Assembly: GCA_946478865.1 (NCBI GenBank)
Contig: CAMLDO010000005.1
Coordinates: 32,490-96,489, forward strand
DNA: 64,000 nt
Direction of reading: 5' to 3'
Source: an uncultured Methylobacillus sp.
GTDB lineage: Bacteria; Pseudomonadota; Gammaproteobacteria; Burkholderiales; Methylophilaceae
How positions within the stretch are numbered: position 1 is the stretch's first letter; each line of letters opens with the position of its first letter. Positions 18,383 to 27,626 of this stretch are shown one piece after another. The notes beneath the pieces are model-generated. The model searched no databases. It was not told the DNA's origin and saw only the letters and a program-made list of their open reading frames with translations. The translations under genes were made by a program, and so were the position numbers.

Positions 18383-19321
18383 ATGACAAAAATTACCAAA
18401 GCCGTATTCCCCGTCGCCGGCCTCGGCACCCGATTCCTGCCCGCCACCAAGGCGAGCCCCAAAGAAATGTTGCCCATCGTGGACAAGCCGCTGATCCAGT
18501 ATGCGGTTGAAGAGGCGGTCGCCGCCGGCATTACCGACATGATCTTCATTACCGGGCGCAACAAGCGTTCGATTTCCGACCATTTCGACATGGCTTACGA
18601 ACTGGAAAACGAACTGGAGCGCAACGGCAAGGAGAAGCTGCTCAAGATCGTGCGCAGCGTGATCCCGCGCACCGTCAATTGCATCTATATCCGCCAGAAC
18701 CGCGCGCTCGGCCTCGGCCATGCCGTGCTCATGGCCAAGCCGGTAGTGCAGGACGAACCATTTGCCGTGCTGCTGGCCGACGACCTGCTGGACGGCGAGC
18801 CGCCGGTCATGAAGCAGATGGTGGATGCCTTCGATTACTACAATTGCTCGCTGCTCGGCGTCGAGGACGTGCCGCGCGAGAATACCGGCAGCTACGGCAT
18901 CGTTGCCTCGCGCCCGCTCGATGAAAAGGTGGAGCAGGTGTCCGGCATCGTCGAAAAGCCGAAACCCGCAGATGCGCCTTCTACGCTGGGCGTCGTCGGC
19001 CGTTATGTGCTCACGCCGCGGATTTTCCATTTCCTGGAAAACATTCAGGCTGGTTCGGGCGGCGAGATTCAATTGACCGATGCGATAGCCGCACTGCTCA
19101 ACGAAGAGCAAGTGCTTGCTTATCGGTACGACGGCGTGCGCTATGACTGCGGCTCCAAGAACGGCTATCTCGAAGCCACCGTAAAGCTGGCCCTGCGCCA
19201 TCCCGAGGTCGGCAAGGAGTTCCGCGCGATGCTGGAAGGCATGTTTGGCCAAAGTGTAAAAAAAGAGACACAAAATCATGAAAAACAAAGGGAACTGCTG
19301 GTGGTCGGTGGGAACAGTTGA
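18383..19321 (+). CDS. galU: UTP-glucose-1-phosphate uridylyltransferase
   Basis: A 312-residue nucleotidyltransferase making UDP-glucose from UTP and glucose-1-phosphate. The N-terminal [20 protein letters not shown] is the signature GxGTRxLPxTKxxPKEMLP motif, and [13 protein letters not shown] carries the metal-binding Asp. VEKPKP and the late [18 protein letters not shown] segment are also typical. The last 20 residues, rich in Lys/Gln/Glu, extend a little past the usual end. The start ATG at 18383 follows an A-rich leader; the galE-galU spacing is 50 bases. It also serves opgH, which uses UDP-glucose. Confidence 0.94.
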   Translation: MTKITKAVFPVAGLGTRFLPATKASPKEMLPIVDKPLIQYAVEEAVAAGITDMIFITGRNKRSISDHFDMAYELENELERNGKEKLLKIVRSVIPRTVNCIYIRQNRALGLGHAVLMAKPVVQDEPFAVLLADDLLDGEPPVMKQMVDAFDYYNCSLLGVEDVPRENTGSYGIVASRPLDEKVEQVSGIVEKPKPADAPSTLGVVGRYVLTPRIFHFLENIQAGSGGEIQLTDAIAALLNEEQVLAYRYDGVRYDCGSKNGYLEATVKLALRHPEVGKEFRAMLEGMFGQSVKKETQNHEKQRELLVVGGNS

Positions 19322-19387
19322 TGTTTGAAAAACGCTGTGCTATGGTCGCCCGGAGGGGTTGCGAATTACAAAAAAGGGGCATTTCAC

Positions 19388-20683
19388 ATGACCATTTCAT
19401 GGGGCATGGTTAATTTCAAACAATCCAGGACTTGTCCTAAGCAGCATACTTATCTTCGTCCCAAGCAAATCGTTGCCGCCGTGGCTCTGGCCACGGCGCC
19501 AGTAATCGCTATTGCCGATGGCGCGGCGTATAACATCGATCCGCTGGACAAGATGGAAAACACCGACACGCTCAACTTCATCATCGGCGCGCAGGTACGT
19601 CACGATACCAACCTGTTCCGTCTGGATAGCGGGGAGGAGCCGCCCAACAACGGCAACGCCGACAAATCCGACACCATCTACTCGACCAATGTCGGGATGC
19701 GCCTCGACAAGCAGTACTCCCTGCAGCGTTTCGTGGCCGAGGTGATGGTGCGTGATAACCGCTTCCAGAACAACAGCTTCCTCGATTACACCGGCTTCAA
19801 CTACAGCGCTGCCTGGCACTATGCTGTGACGCCGCGTATCACGGGCGTGCTGCTGGCCGAACAGAAGGAAGAGCAAAACAGCTTTGTGGAATTTCGCGAA
19901 GCGCGCAAGAACATCCAGACCAGCAACGTGCGCCTGTTCACCATCGACGGCGACATCGGCGGCGGTTTTCACGCCTTGGCAGGCCTGCTGGATGTGCGTG
20001 CACGCAACAGCGTGAACTTCGAGCAGGTGGGCGACTACCAGCAGGACGGCTTCGAGTTCGGCGGCAAGTGGGTCGCGCCTTCGAACAACTGGGTTTCCGT
20101 ATTGCAGCGCATCACGAACGGTGAGTTCCGCGGCCGCGAACTGGATACGGTGGCTCAGTTGGACACCGGTTTCGACCAGGACGAAACCGAAGCCAATTTC
20201 TTCTGGCGCTTTACCGGCAAGTCAGCCGTCGAGGGCAAGGTGGCCTACGTCAAGCGCGAACACGACCATTTCAGCGACCGCGATTATTCCGGCATGACCG
20301 GCCGCGTGCTGTATCGCTGGGACGTGACGGGCAAGACGCAGATCAATGTCGCTCTCTCGCGCAATATCTACAACTACCAGGAAGACGAGAACAGCTACTA
20401 CATCCAGAAGACGTTCTCCATCGGTCCGGTCTGGAACTACAGCCCCAAGACCTCGTTCCGTGCACGCTATGACTACAGCGACCGCGATTATCGCGGCGCG
20501 ATCGTGCCGGTGGCCGAGATGCGCGAGGACAAGCTGCATACCTTCCTCATTGCGGCTGACTGGAAAGCTGCGCGCAGCCTTATCGTTACCGGTATCCTGC
20601 AGCGCGATAAGCGCGATTCGAATATCGTAGACAACGATTTCAACGCGACTTCGGCCAGCATCAACGCCCAATTCCTGTTCTGA
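19388..20683 (+). CDS. epsL: EpsL-family outer-membrane beta-barrel protein of EPS biosynthesis
   Basis: A 431-residue exported protein. A long basic lead (residues 1-30) precedes a hydrophobic segment and cleavage site (AVALATAPVIAIA, about 31-45). After that the sequence alternates polar and aromatic residues in short strands and ends in NAQFLF, with a C-terminal Phe as in outer-membrane barrels. In layout and locus it matches the EpsL proteins found with EpsE/F/G in exosortase-linked loci, and it may form or assist the export pore. The ATG at 19388 is chosen because AAGGGG lies about 9 bases upstream; an in-frame TTG at 19325 has no such site. Confidence 0.8.
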   Translation: MTISWGMVNFKQSRTCPKQHTYLRPKQIVAAVALATAPVIAIADGAAYNIDPLDKMENTDTLNFIIGAQVRHDTNLFRLDSGEEPPNNGNADKSDTIYSTNVGMRLDKQYSLQRFVAEVMVRDNRFQNNSFLDYTGFNYSAAWHYAVTPRITGVLLAEQKEEQNSFVEFREARKNIQTSNVRLFTIDGDIGGGFHALAGLLDVRARNSVNFEQVGDYQQDGFEFGGKWVAPSNNWVSVLQRITNGEFRGRELDTVAQLDTGFDQDETEANFFWRFTGKSAVEGKVAYVKREHDHFSDRDYSGMTGRVLYRWDVTGKTQINVALSRNIYNYQEDENSYYIQKTFSIGPVWNYSPKTSFRARYDYSDRDYRGAIVPVAEMREDKLHTFLIAADWKAARSLIVTGILQRDKRDSNIVDNDFNATSASINAQFLF

Positions 20684-20710
20684 TCGGGCAATAAATCAGG
20701 CAGTAAAAAG

Positions 20711-20740
20711 AAAAGCCGGCAATGCCGGCTTTTCTTTTTG
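20711..20740. terminator. Rho-independent terminator between epsL and opgH (bidirectional)
   Basis: A 10-base perfect stem (20711-20720 with 20724-20733) with a 3-base loop. The stem ends in a run of T on the + strand and begins with a run of A, so it can terminate both the EPS transcript and the converging opgGH transcript. Confidence 0.9.
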
Positions 20741-20758
20741 GCTTTCGATTGCGTCGAA

Positions 20759-23302
20759 TCATACGTACACGGGCTTCGCGAACTCCATCCCGAAATTCCG
20801 CACTCTCGGTGCCATGATCTTCACGCTCAGCCAGTCCGGGTGCGCAAGCGGCGAGCTCCAGACCTGCCAATGCAGATGCGACAGTGCACTCGCGTCATTG
20901 AGCAGGTATCGCTTCTCTTGCGCATTCAACCCCGTTGGCCCCTGGCGTACCGCCTGATCGATGAGGCGCAGCCGCGCCTGCCCCAGCGTTTTCGGCATGG
21001 CTGGGCGGGCCACGGCCATTGCGCAAGCAAGCGCATTGACGCCCGGATCTACCACGGCATCGGTGAAGTCATGCGGATTGGTGACGTAGGCGAGATCTTC
21101 CTGCACCGCCCGCAGTTCCTCGGGCGGATTCGTCTCCTCCGGGATCAGGAACAGTCCCAGCCGCCGCAATTGCCGGCCGAGCAGCGGGCTGCTGGTAATC
21201 ACCGAGATCGGCACGGAAAGCATCAGCGCGCCGAGGATGGGCAGCATCCACAGGAGGTAGGACGGATTGAGCCAGTAAACCAGACCGCCCCACACCATCC
21301 CCAGCACGGAATGCCAGCCATGCCGACGCAATGCGATGCTCCATGGCGTGGCTGCATCCTCGCGTGGCGGCGATTTCCACTGAATGCGCAGCCCGGTCAG
21401 CGCGGCGAGCACGAATTGCGTATGGAACAGCATGCGGATCGGTGCCATAAGCATAGAGCACACCCATTCCACGAGCATGCTGAGTACCAGCCGGATAGCG
21501 CCTCCGTATTCGCGCGCGCCGCGCAGCAGGATGAGCACGATACTCAGGATCTTGGGCAGGAACAGCCACGCGGCCGTGACGCCGAACAGCGCGAGCGCAC
21601 GCTCGGGGTGCCATTCCGGCCAGACCGGGAACAACTGGTTGGGCTGAACGAAATACTCGGGCTCGACCAGCGTGTGATAAGCCAGCAAGCCGGTGGAAAG
21701 CAGCAGAAAGGTGAGCCACAGCAGGGCGGAAACGTAAGCGATCACTCCGGTCATAAACACGGCCCGATGCGCCACATGGAAGCCCGGCGCCCAGAACAGG
21801 CGGAAATTCATGAGATTGCCATGACACCAACGCCGGTCGCGGTTGAGCTCGTCCAGCAGATTGGGCGGCATTTCCTCGAAGCTGCCCGGCAGATCGTACA
21901 CGATCCACACTGCCCAGCCCGCGCGCCGCATCAATGCGGCCTCGACGAAATCATGCGACAGGATTTCGCCCGACAGCGAACCCTTGCCTGGCAGCCGGCC
22001 GAGAGCGCAGTGCTTGATGAATGGCGCAACGCGGATGATCGCGTTATGTCCCCAGTAGTGCGATTCGCCGAGCTGCCAGAAATGCAGGCCGGCAAGGTAG
22101 AGCGGCCCATAGACGCGGCTCGCGAATTGCTGCAGCCGCGCGTAGAAGGTATCGCGTCCGGCTGCGGTCGGTCCCGTCTGGATAAGGCCGGCGTTGGGGT
22201 TGGCTTCCATGAGCTGTACCAGGCGCGAGAGACAGGCGCCGCTCATCACGCTATCGGCATCCATCACCACCATGTAGCGGTAATTGGCGCCCCAGCGACG
22301 GCAGAAATCGGCGACATTGCCGCTCTTGCGGCTGATGCGATGCTTGCGCCAGCGGTAGTAGATACGACCGAATCCGCCGACTGCGCGGCACAGCTCCAGC
22401 CAGGCTTCGGATTCGGCGACGCGCGTATCCGGATCGTTGGTGTCGCTGAGGATGTAGAAATCGAAATGTTCCAGATTGCCACTGCGCGCGAGCGATTCGT
22501 AAGTGGCGCGCAAACCGGCGAACACGCGCGGTACATGCTCGTTGCAGATGGGCATGACGATCGCCGTTCGCGCCTCGGATGAGATCGGCGCGTCGGGCGC
22601 TGCCGTAGCGGAAATCGAGAACCTGTCCCCCCGGAATTGCAGTACGAGGTAACCCATGAGCGCCGTCCAGAAACCGGCGGACACCCAGGCGCATAACATC
22701 GCGAACAGGCCCATGATCGCGACTTCCAGCGGCTTTTCGCCGTGATAGGGCAGCACTGCCGTCATCGAGTAAGTGGCGAGTGCGGTCTGCGCGATCACGA
22801 GCAGTAGCAGCGTAATGCGCCGGCGCGCTGCGGCAGCATGCCAATGGCCGCGCGGATCGGGTGAATCGCTTTGCGCCTCTTGCCCCGCATACCGTCGCGC
22901 GGCCTCGCCTAGCGGCAGCCATTTTGCCGCCTTGCCGACTAGCGCCTTGAATGGATGCGGCGGCCAATTGACCGGCGCCATGGGCGATCTGCGTACCGGC
23001 GGAACCGATGTCAGCATCGGATTCGCATTCGGGTCGATCTGCGCCGCGATATCGAGGCCATAGGCCACCTGCACCCGACCGGGTACGGAAGATTGCGCGG
23101 GGTTTGCTGCATCGAATCGTTCGTCGGAGAGCGCTTCATGCAGTGCGGACAGCGTCGACTCCGGATCATCTTTCTCCGGCGGATCGGCGGCCTTGCGCAG
23201 CAGCGCCTGGCGCAACTCGGCGCTCACCGCCAACTGGTCCAGATAACGTTCGCAGGTCACTGACGCGGACCTGCTTATTCGGGGGGAAGTATGTAGCTCC
23301 AT
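20759..23302 (-). CDS. opgH: Glucans biosynthesis glucosyltransferase H
   Basis: An 847-residue inner-membrane glucosyltransferase, equal in length to E. coli MdoH, that builds the beta-1,2-glucan backbone of osmoregulated periplasmic glucans from UDP-glucose. Two helices occur at about 165-225, then the GT2 domain: TAIVMPICNEH, SDTNDP, metal-binding Asp348 and Asp350 in VMDADS, the SHDFVEAALMRRAGW segment, and RRWCHGN as the acceptor motif. Several C-terminal helices follow. The start at 23302 lies inside the end of opgG (28-base overlap), suggesting coupled translation; the frame is open further upstream within opgG but without homology. Confidence 0.93.
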   Translation of the reverse strand: MELHTSPRISRSASVTCERYLDQLAVSAELRQALLRKAADPPEKDDPESTLSALHEALSDERFDAANPAQSSVPGRVQVAYGLDIAAQIDPNANPMLTSVPPVRRSPMAPVNWPPHPFKALVGKAAKWLPLGEAARRYAGQEAQSDSPDPRGHWHAAAARRRITLLLLVIAQTALATYSMTAVLPYHGEKPLEVAIMGLFAMLCAWVSAGFWTALMGYLVLQFRGDRFSISATAAPDAPISSEARTAIVMPICNEHVPRVFAGLRATYESLARSGNLEHFDFYILSDTNDPDTRVAESEAWLELCRAVGGFGRIYYRWRKHRISRKSGNVADFCRRWGANYRYMVVMDADSVMSGACLSRLVQLMEANPNAGLIQTGPTAAGRDTFYARLQQFASRVYGPLYLAGLHFWQLGESHYWGHNAIIRVAPFIKHCALGRLPGKGSLSGEILSHDFVEAALMRRAGWAVWIVYDLPGSFEEMPPNLLDELNRDRRWCHGNLMNFRLFWAPGFHVAHRAVFMTGVIAYVSALLWLTFLLLSTGLLAYHTLVEPEYFVQPNQLFPVWPEWHPERALALFGVTAAWLFLPKILSIVLILLRGAREYGGAIRLVLSMLVEWVCSMLMAPIRMLFHTQFVLAALTGLRIQWKSPPREDAATPWSIALRRHGWHSVLGMVWGGLVYWLNPSYLLWMLPILGALMLSVPISVITSSPLLGRQLRRLGLFLIPEETNPPEELRAVQEDLAYVTNPHDFTDAVVDPGVNALACAMAVARPAMPKTLGQARLRLIDQAVRQGPTGLNAQEKRYLLNDASALSHLHWQVWSSPLAHPDWLSVKIMAPRVRNFGMEFAKPVYV

Positions 23303-24873
23303 GTCTCTGAAATCGCCGTGTTGTTGCTGCGCAGGTAGCTGCGCATTTCGATAGGCTTGGCGTTGTCCACGCGCTTGACGCGGATAGATTGCCGCCAGGT
23401 GCCGGTGACAATATTGGGATAAAGCGTGTTTTCGACCAGTTCGCCGTTGGAGTCGACCGACACCACGGCTTCCATCTTGGCCTCGGTGCTGAGCTTGCGC
23501 AGCGCAGGACCGTCGAAGTCGAGAATGAAGCCGATGCTGCCGTCGGGGTGCTTGACGAAGCTGTTGCCGCGGCGCGTTTGCACCACCCAGGAAGAGGGCG
23601 GCCGCGCCTCGTTTTCCTTCTGCCACTGGATGCGGTACTCGAGCGTGTAGGGCACGCGCGGCTTGGGCGGCGCATCGGGTATCCAGTAGGCGACGATGTT
23701 GTCGTTGGTTTCGTCTGGCGAAGGAATCTGCACCAGTTCGACCCGGCCCGGCCCCCAGTCGCCCTTGGGTTCGATCCAGGCACTCGGCCGCTTCTCGTAG
23801 CGCGCTTCCAGATCCTCGTAATGCCCGAAATCGCGGTCGCGCTGCATAAGGCCGAAACCGCGCGGATTCACGGTCGCGAACGAGGTGGTCAGCAGCCGCT
23901 TGGGATTCACCAGCGGGCGCCACATCCATTCGTCGTTGCCGGTGCGCACCTGCAGTCCGTCCGAGTCGTGCACCTCGGGGCGGAAGTCGTCCGCCGGCGC
24001 CTTCTGGTTTTCGCCGAAGAAATACATGCTGGTGAGCGGCGCAACGCCCAGCTTGCCGACATTGTCGCGCATGAACACCCGCGAATAGACATCCATGGTG
24101 GTGTTCGCGCCCGGCGTGATGACGAAGCGGTAGGCACCCGTCGCACGCGGCGAGTCGAGCAGGCCGTAGATCACGAGATGGCGGCTGAAGGTGGTGGGAC
24201 GTTCCAGCCAGAATTCGACGAAGCGCGGGAATTCCTCGCCCGAACTCATGGCCGTATCGATCGCAAGGCCGCGCGCGGAGAGCCCGTAGATCTGGCCGCG
24301 ACCGAGCGCGCGGAAATAGCTGGCGCCGAGAAAGACCAGCACCTCGTCCTTGTATTGCGGCGTATTGATCGGGAAGTGCACGCGCATGCCGGCGAAGCCG
24401 ACATCCTTCCAGTCCTTGAAATTGAACTTGTTCGCGCCGTAATCGAAATCGCCCGGGTTGAGCTTGATTTCGCTGACGCCCTGCTTGGTGACCTCGTTGA
24501 TGCGCACCGGCTGGTTGTAATGCCAGCCCTGGTGGAAAAAGGTCAGCTCGAACGGCAGGTTGGCATCGCGCCACCAGGATTTCTCGGGTTTGTAGCGGAT
24601 GTCGCGGAACTTGTCGTAGTTGAGGTCTACCAGCTCCTTGGGCAAATTGCTCTCGTTTTTCTTGTAAGGCGAAGCGGCCAGCTGTTCGGCGCGCTGCGCG
24701 ACATCATTGAAATCGAAGGCATGGGCCGCCTGCTGCCAGAGCAGAAAAAGGCCGCCGATGGCAGCAAGCTTTTTCAGCGAGCGTCGTGCGGACAAGCCAG
24801 CAGCAAAGGGAAGGGGAAGAGTTATTCTTGTCAACACTGCATCCGTCACGCTGATCTCCAGTTTCTTATGCAT
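23275..24873 (-). CDS. opgG: Glucans biosynthesis protein G (periplasmic)
   Basis: A 532-residue periplasmic protein needed for addition or handling of beta-1,6 branches of periplasmic glucans. The basic lead and hydrophobic core (about 30-50) end in AAHA, after which the mature protein begins FDFNDVAQRAEQLA, as in the MdoG family. The family segments GASYFRALGRGQIYGLSARG and FVEFWLERP are present. It is about 20 residues longer than the E. coli protein, all in the signal region. The ribosome-binding site is weak. It is cotranscribed with opgH. Confidence 0.92.
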   Translation of the reverse strand: MHKKLEISVTDAVLTRITLPLPFAAGLSARRSLKKLAAIGGLFLLWQQAAHAFDFNDVAQRAEQLAASPYKKNESNLPKELVDLNYDKFRDIRYKPEKSWWRDANLPFELTFFHQGWHYNQPVRINEVTKQGVSEIKLNPGDFDYGANKFNFKDWKDVGFAGMRVHFPINTPQYKDEVLVFLGASYFRALGRGQIYGLSARGLAIDTAMSSGEEFPRFVEFWLERPTTFSRHLVIYGLLDSPRATGAYRFVITPGANTTMDVYSRVFMRDNVGKLGVAPLTSMYFFGENQKAPADDFRPEVHDSDGLQVRTGNDEWMWRPLVNPKRLLTTSFATVNPRGFGLMQRDRDFGHYEDLEARYEKRPSAWIEPKGDWGPGRVELVQIPSPDETNDNIVAYWIPDAPPKPRVPYTLEYRIQWQKENEARPPSSWVVQTRRGNSFVKHPDGSIGFILDFDGPALRKLSTEAKMEAVVSVDSNGELVENTLYPNIVTGTWRQSIRVKRVDNAKPIEMRSYLRSNNTAISETWSYILPPE

Positions 24874-25124
24874 ATAACAGCATGATCAAGGCAAGAAGAG
24901 TGCCAGCCATGAAACGGAAGAGTGGCCGTGTGCTGTTGTGTCAACCTGTTGATTATTAACGATTGCGAAGTCGGTGAATATCCTGATTACCGAAACAAGC
25001 AAGATAGGAATGGCGATTTATGTCTCCTGCTGGATACATAAAATTAATTTAATAATCAACGATATGAAGAGATAGTCGAAGCATTTGTCGGGTAACAGAG
25101 ACAAACCAGGGAAAGGTGCCTGGA

Positions 25125-26132
25125 TTATTCCGTCCCGCCCGAAGCCGGCGCCTGATAGTTCATGGGCAGAAATTGCAGCTTGTCCCAAGGGAAACCTTGC
25201 AGCACTGCGTAGTCGGGCTTGTTCTCGAACAAGGCCGGATACGGATCGGGCTGGCCCTGGGAAATGTAGGTATAGGCATTTTGCGCGCGCAGCGCTATCG
25301 CGCCGGACTTGTCCCAGACCACGAAGCCGTATTTCTGCGCGGCGCGTGCAATGATTTTTCCGGCCCGGCCCATGGGCAGCGACTCCACGTCCACTGCGGG
25401 ATCGAGCCGCAGGCGCAGCCCTTCCGGTATGCGGTGTGGGCGCTTGTCGGGATTCCACCCGTCCGAGCGATGCGCGGGCCAGGAACGGATATTGAAGTGT
25501 TCTGCCTCCACGAGCGAAATTCCCATCACATGGCGAATTTCGCCGCGCCGCAGCTCTTCCGGCGTGATCTGCCCGCCGATGAAAGGCAGGCTGGTCGCGG
25601 TCGTGCCATAGTGACCCGGAAAAACACCCTCGTTCCGGGAAACATGCTTCATGCGCCCGCCCCAGCACGCCTGCCAGTTGCCGTCTGTCTTGCGCATCTG
25701 CCAGAACTCCCACAGCGAGTCGGTGGAGGGCTGGTAAATGGTCATTTCAGCATCCGTGCCCTTGGACGGCATGGCATAAGCCGGAATCGGCACGGCAGAC
25801 CACTGCTCCGCCAGGCCTTTGTCCGACATGCCTTTCTTCTGGCAATCCCACTGCGTGACCTTCACGGTGGGCACCGACGCGTCCACCACGTACACCGGGC
25901 TCGTGTAATTGCGGGTGTTGACGTTGACGGTGTTGTAATACGTGCTTTTCTGGCGCAGGAAATCCTTGACCAGCTTCGCCGAATCAGGATGCAACGGTGC
26001 ATCTGCAGGGATGGGGGCGTACCAGAAGCTGTCCGGTGCGAATACCTTGTCGGTGACCAGCGTTTCCGCGGAAACGCTGAAAGAAACAAGGGTCAAAGCC
26101 AGTAGAATTGGAAGTTGTGTAGGTCTGTTCAT
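25125..26132 (-). CDS. Secreted protein of unknown function (paralogue of the gene at 15248-16246)
   Basis: A 335-residue protein with a signal peptide (LPILLALTLVSFSVSA, cleavage about residue 22) and no later membrane segment. By eye more than half of the residues match the paralogue at the end of the EPS operon, including SLPFIGGQIT, RGEIRHVMGISLVE, LRLDP and the final W-D-K-x-QFLPM region. The function is not recognised. It stands alone between opgG and a divergent oxidoreductase gene, with GGAG about 7 bases upstream of its ATG. Position next to glucan genes and homology to an EPS-operon protein suggest a role at the cell envelope; that is inference. Confidence 0.75.
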   Translation of the reverse strand: MNRPTQLPILLALTLVSFSVSAETLVTDKVFAPDSFWYAPIPADAPLHPDSAKLVKDFLRQKSTYYNTVNVNTRNYTSPVYVVDASVPTVKVTQWDCQKKGMSDKGLAEQWSAVPIPAYAMPSKGTDAEMTIYQPSTDSLWEFWQMRKTDGNWQACWGGRMKHVSRNEGVFPGHYGTTATSLPFIGGQITPEELRRGEIRHVMGISLVEAEHFNIRSWPAHRSDGWNPDKRPHRIPEGLRLRLDPAVDVESLPMGRAGKIIARAAQKYGFVVWDKSGAIALRAQNAYTYISQGQPDPYPALFENKPDYAVLQGFPWDKLQFLPMNYQAPASGGTE

Positions 26133-26262
26133 GCGTGCTCCGGGCCGCGAATATCATCGGGAATACAGTTGTCAAAGTTGCCCGAATGAAAGCTCGCCGC
26201 AATAGCCCCGTCGGACTAGTCCTACAGGCATGAGCAATCCACGAACAAGAATGGAGCCTTGT

Positions 26263-27237
26263 ATGAATATTGCGATCCGTTTCCACGAAACCGGCGGCCC
26301 GGAAGTATTGCGTGCAGAAAACATCGAGTTGCCGCCACCGGCTCCCGGCGAGACACGCATCCGCCATCACGCCGTCGGCCTCAATTTCATCGACATCTAT
26401 CAGCGCAGCGGCCTGTACAAGGTGCCGTTGCCCGCTATCGCCGGCAACGAGGGCGCGGGTGTGGTGGAGGCGGTGGGCGAGGGAGTGGACTGGCTCAAGC
26501 CGGGCGACCGCGTGGCCTATGGCGGCGGGCCGCTGGGTGCTTACTGCTCGGTGCGCAATATTCCGGCGGTTCGGCTATGCAAGCTGCCGGACGCGATCGG
26601 CTTCGAGCAGGCGGCGGCCATGATGCTGAAGGGCATGACCGTGCAGTACCTGATCCGCCGGACGTATGCAGTGCAGCCGGGCGATACCGTGCTGTTCCAT
26701 GCCGCCGCGGGCGGCGTCGGCTTGATCGCCTGCCAGTGGCTGAAGGCGCTGGGCGCGCGCGTCATCGGCACGGCGGGATCGGACGAAAAATGCGCGCTCG
26801 CCGTCGCACACGGTGCAGAAGTTTGCATCAACTATCGCACGGAAAATTTCGTCGAGCGCGTGCGCGAACTGACCGGCGGCAAGGGCGTGCGCGTGGTCTA
26901 CGATTCGGTGGGCAAGGATACGTTTGCGGGCTCGCTCGACTGCCTGCAGCCGCTCGGACTCATGGTGAGCTTCGGCAATGCCTCCGGGCCGGTGCCGCCG
27001 TTCGAGATCGGCCAACTGGCTAACAAGGGCTCGCTGTTCCTCACCCGGCCGACATTGGGCAGCTACACCGCGAATCGCGCCGACCTCGAAGCGACGGCCA
27101 GCGATCTGTTCGAGGCGGTTGCGAGCGGCACGGTGAAGATCGATATCGGCCAGCGCTATCCGCTCATGGAAGCCGCGCAGGCGCACCGTGACATGGAAGC
27201 GCGTTCCACGACAGGAGCCGGCATTCTGCTGCCATGA
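26263..27237 (+). CDS. qor: NADPH:quinone reductase (zinc-free MDR family)
   Basis: A 324-residue cytosolic medium-chain dehydrogenase/reductase of the quinone oxidoreductase type, reducing quinones with NADPH. The N-terminal domain has NEGAGVVEAVGEGV (about 60-73). The NADPH-binding motif is HAAAGGVGLIACQWLKALGA, preceded by DTVLF. The catalytic zinc ligands of alcohol dehydrogenases are absent. The ATG at 26263 is chosen over one at 26230 because GGAG lies 6 bases upstream and the protein start then aligns with the family. It overlaps the next gene by 4 bases. Confidence 0.88.
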   Translation: MNIAIRFHETGGPEVLRAENIELPPPAPGETRIRHHAVGLNFIDIYQRSGLYKVPLPAIAGNEGAGVVEAVGEGVDWLKPGDRVAYGGGPLGAYCSVRNIPAVRLCKLPDAIGFEQAAAMMLKGMTVQYLIRRTYAVQPGDTVLFHAAAGGVGLIACQWLKALGARVIGTAGSDEKCALAVAHGAEVCINYRTENFVERVRELTGGKGVRVVYDSVGKDTFAGSLDCLQPLGLMVSFGNASGPVPPFEIGQLANKGSLFLTRPTLGSYTANRADLEATASDLFEAVASGTVKIDIGQRYPLMEAAQAHRDMEARSTTGAGILLP

Positions 27238-27626
27238 GGGATCTGGACGAGCTTTTCTCCGCGCTCGCGCAGTCGGATTTTCGCCGCAAGTTCCGGCTGC
27301 GCGGCGCCGATCTCGATTACCTGCGCGACAAGGGGCTGCCGCTGGTCATGCTGCATGCAGCGGATTTCGTGGCGAAGCGCCTTGCACCTGCCGTCATCCC
27401 CAACGACGGCAAGCAGACGCCGATGCGCGGCCATCCGGTATTCGTTGCGCAGCATGCCACTGCCTGCTGCTGCCGCGGCTGCCTGGAGCAATGGCACGGC
27501 ATTTCGCCCGGGCGGGCGCTGACGGCGGAAGAACGTGAGCACATACTCGCCGTGCTGGAGCGCTGGCTCCGGGAGCAGGGTGGTTCGCTTCCTCCGCCCA
27601 AACAGGCCGGCTTCGACTGGAGTTAA
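27234..27626 (+). CDS. DUF4186 domain protein
   Basis: A 130-residue cytosolic protein of the DUF4186 family. The diagnostic segment is at about residues 74-95: QHATACCCRGCLEQWHGI, with four clustered cysteines that could bind a metal. Function unknown in the family. It starts inside the stop of the quinone reductase gene (ATGA). Its TAA stop overlaps the stop codon of the converging mxaL gene by 2 bases, so no room for a terminator exists between them. Confidence 0.8.
   Translation: MRDLDELFSALAQSDFRRKFRLRGADLDYLRDKGLPLVMLHAADFVAKRLAPAVIPNDGKQTPMRGHPVFVAQHATACCCRGCLEQWHGISPGRALTAEEREHILAVLERWLREQGGSLPPPKQAGFDWS

Noticed and set aside
20738..22582. A 614-codon + strand open frame opposite opgH
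   Set aside because: Shadow of the opgH coding sequence in GC-rich DNA; starts inside the terminator region and shows no domain.
23303..24574. Long in-frame extension upstream of opgH
   Set aside because: It lies entirely inside opgG in another frame; the 847-residue product from 23302 already matches the family length.
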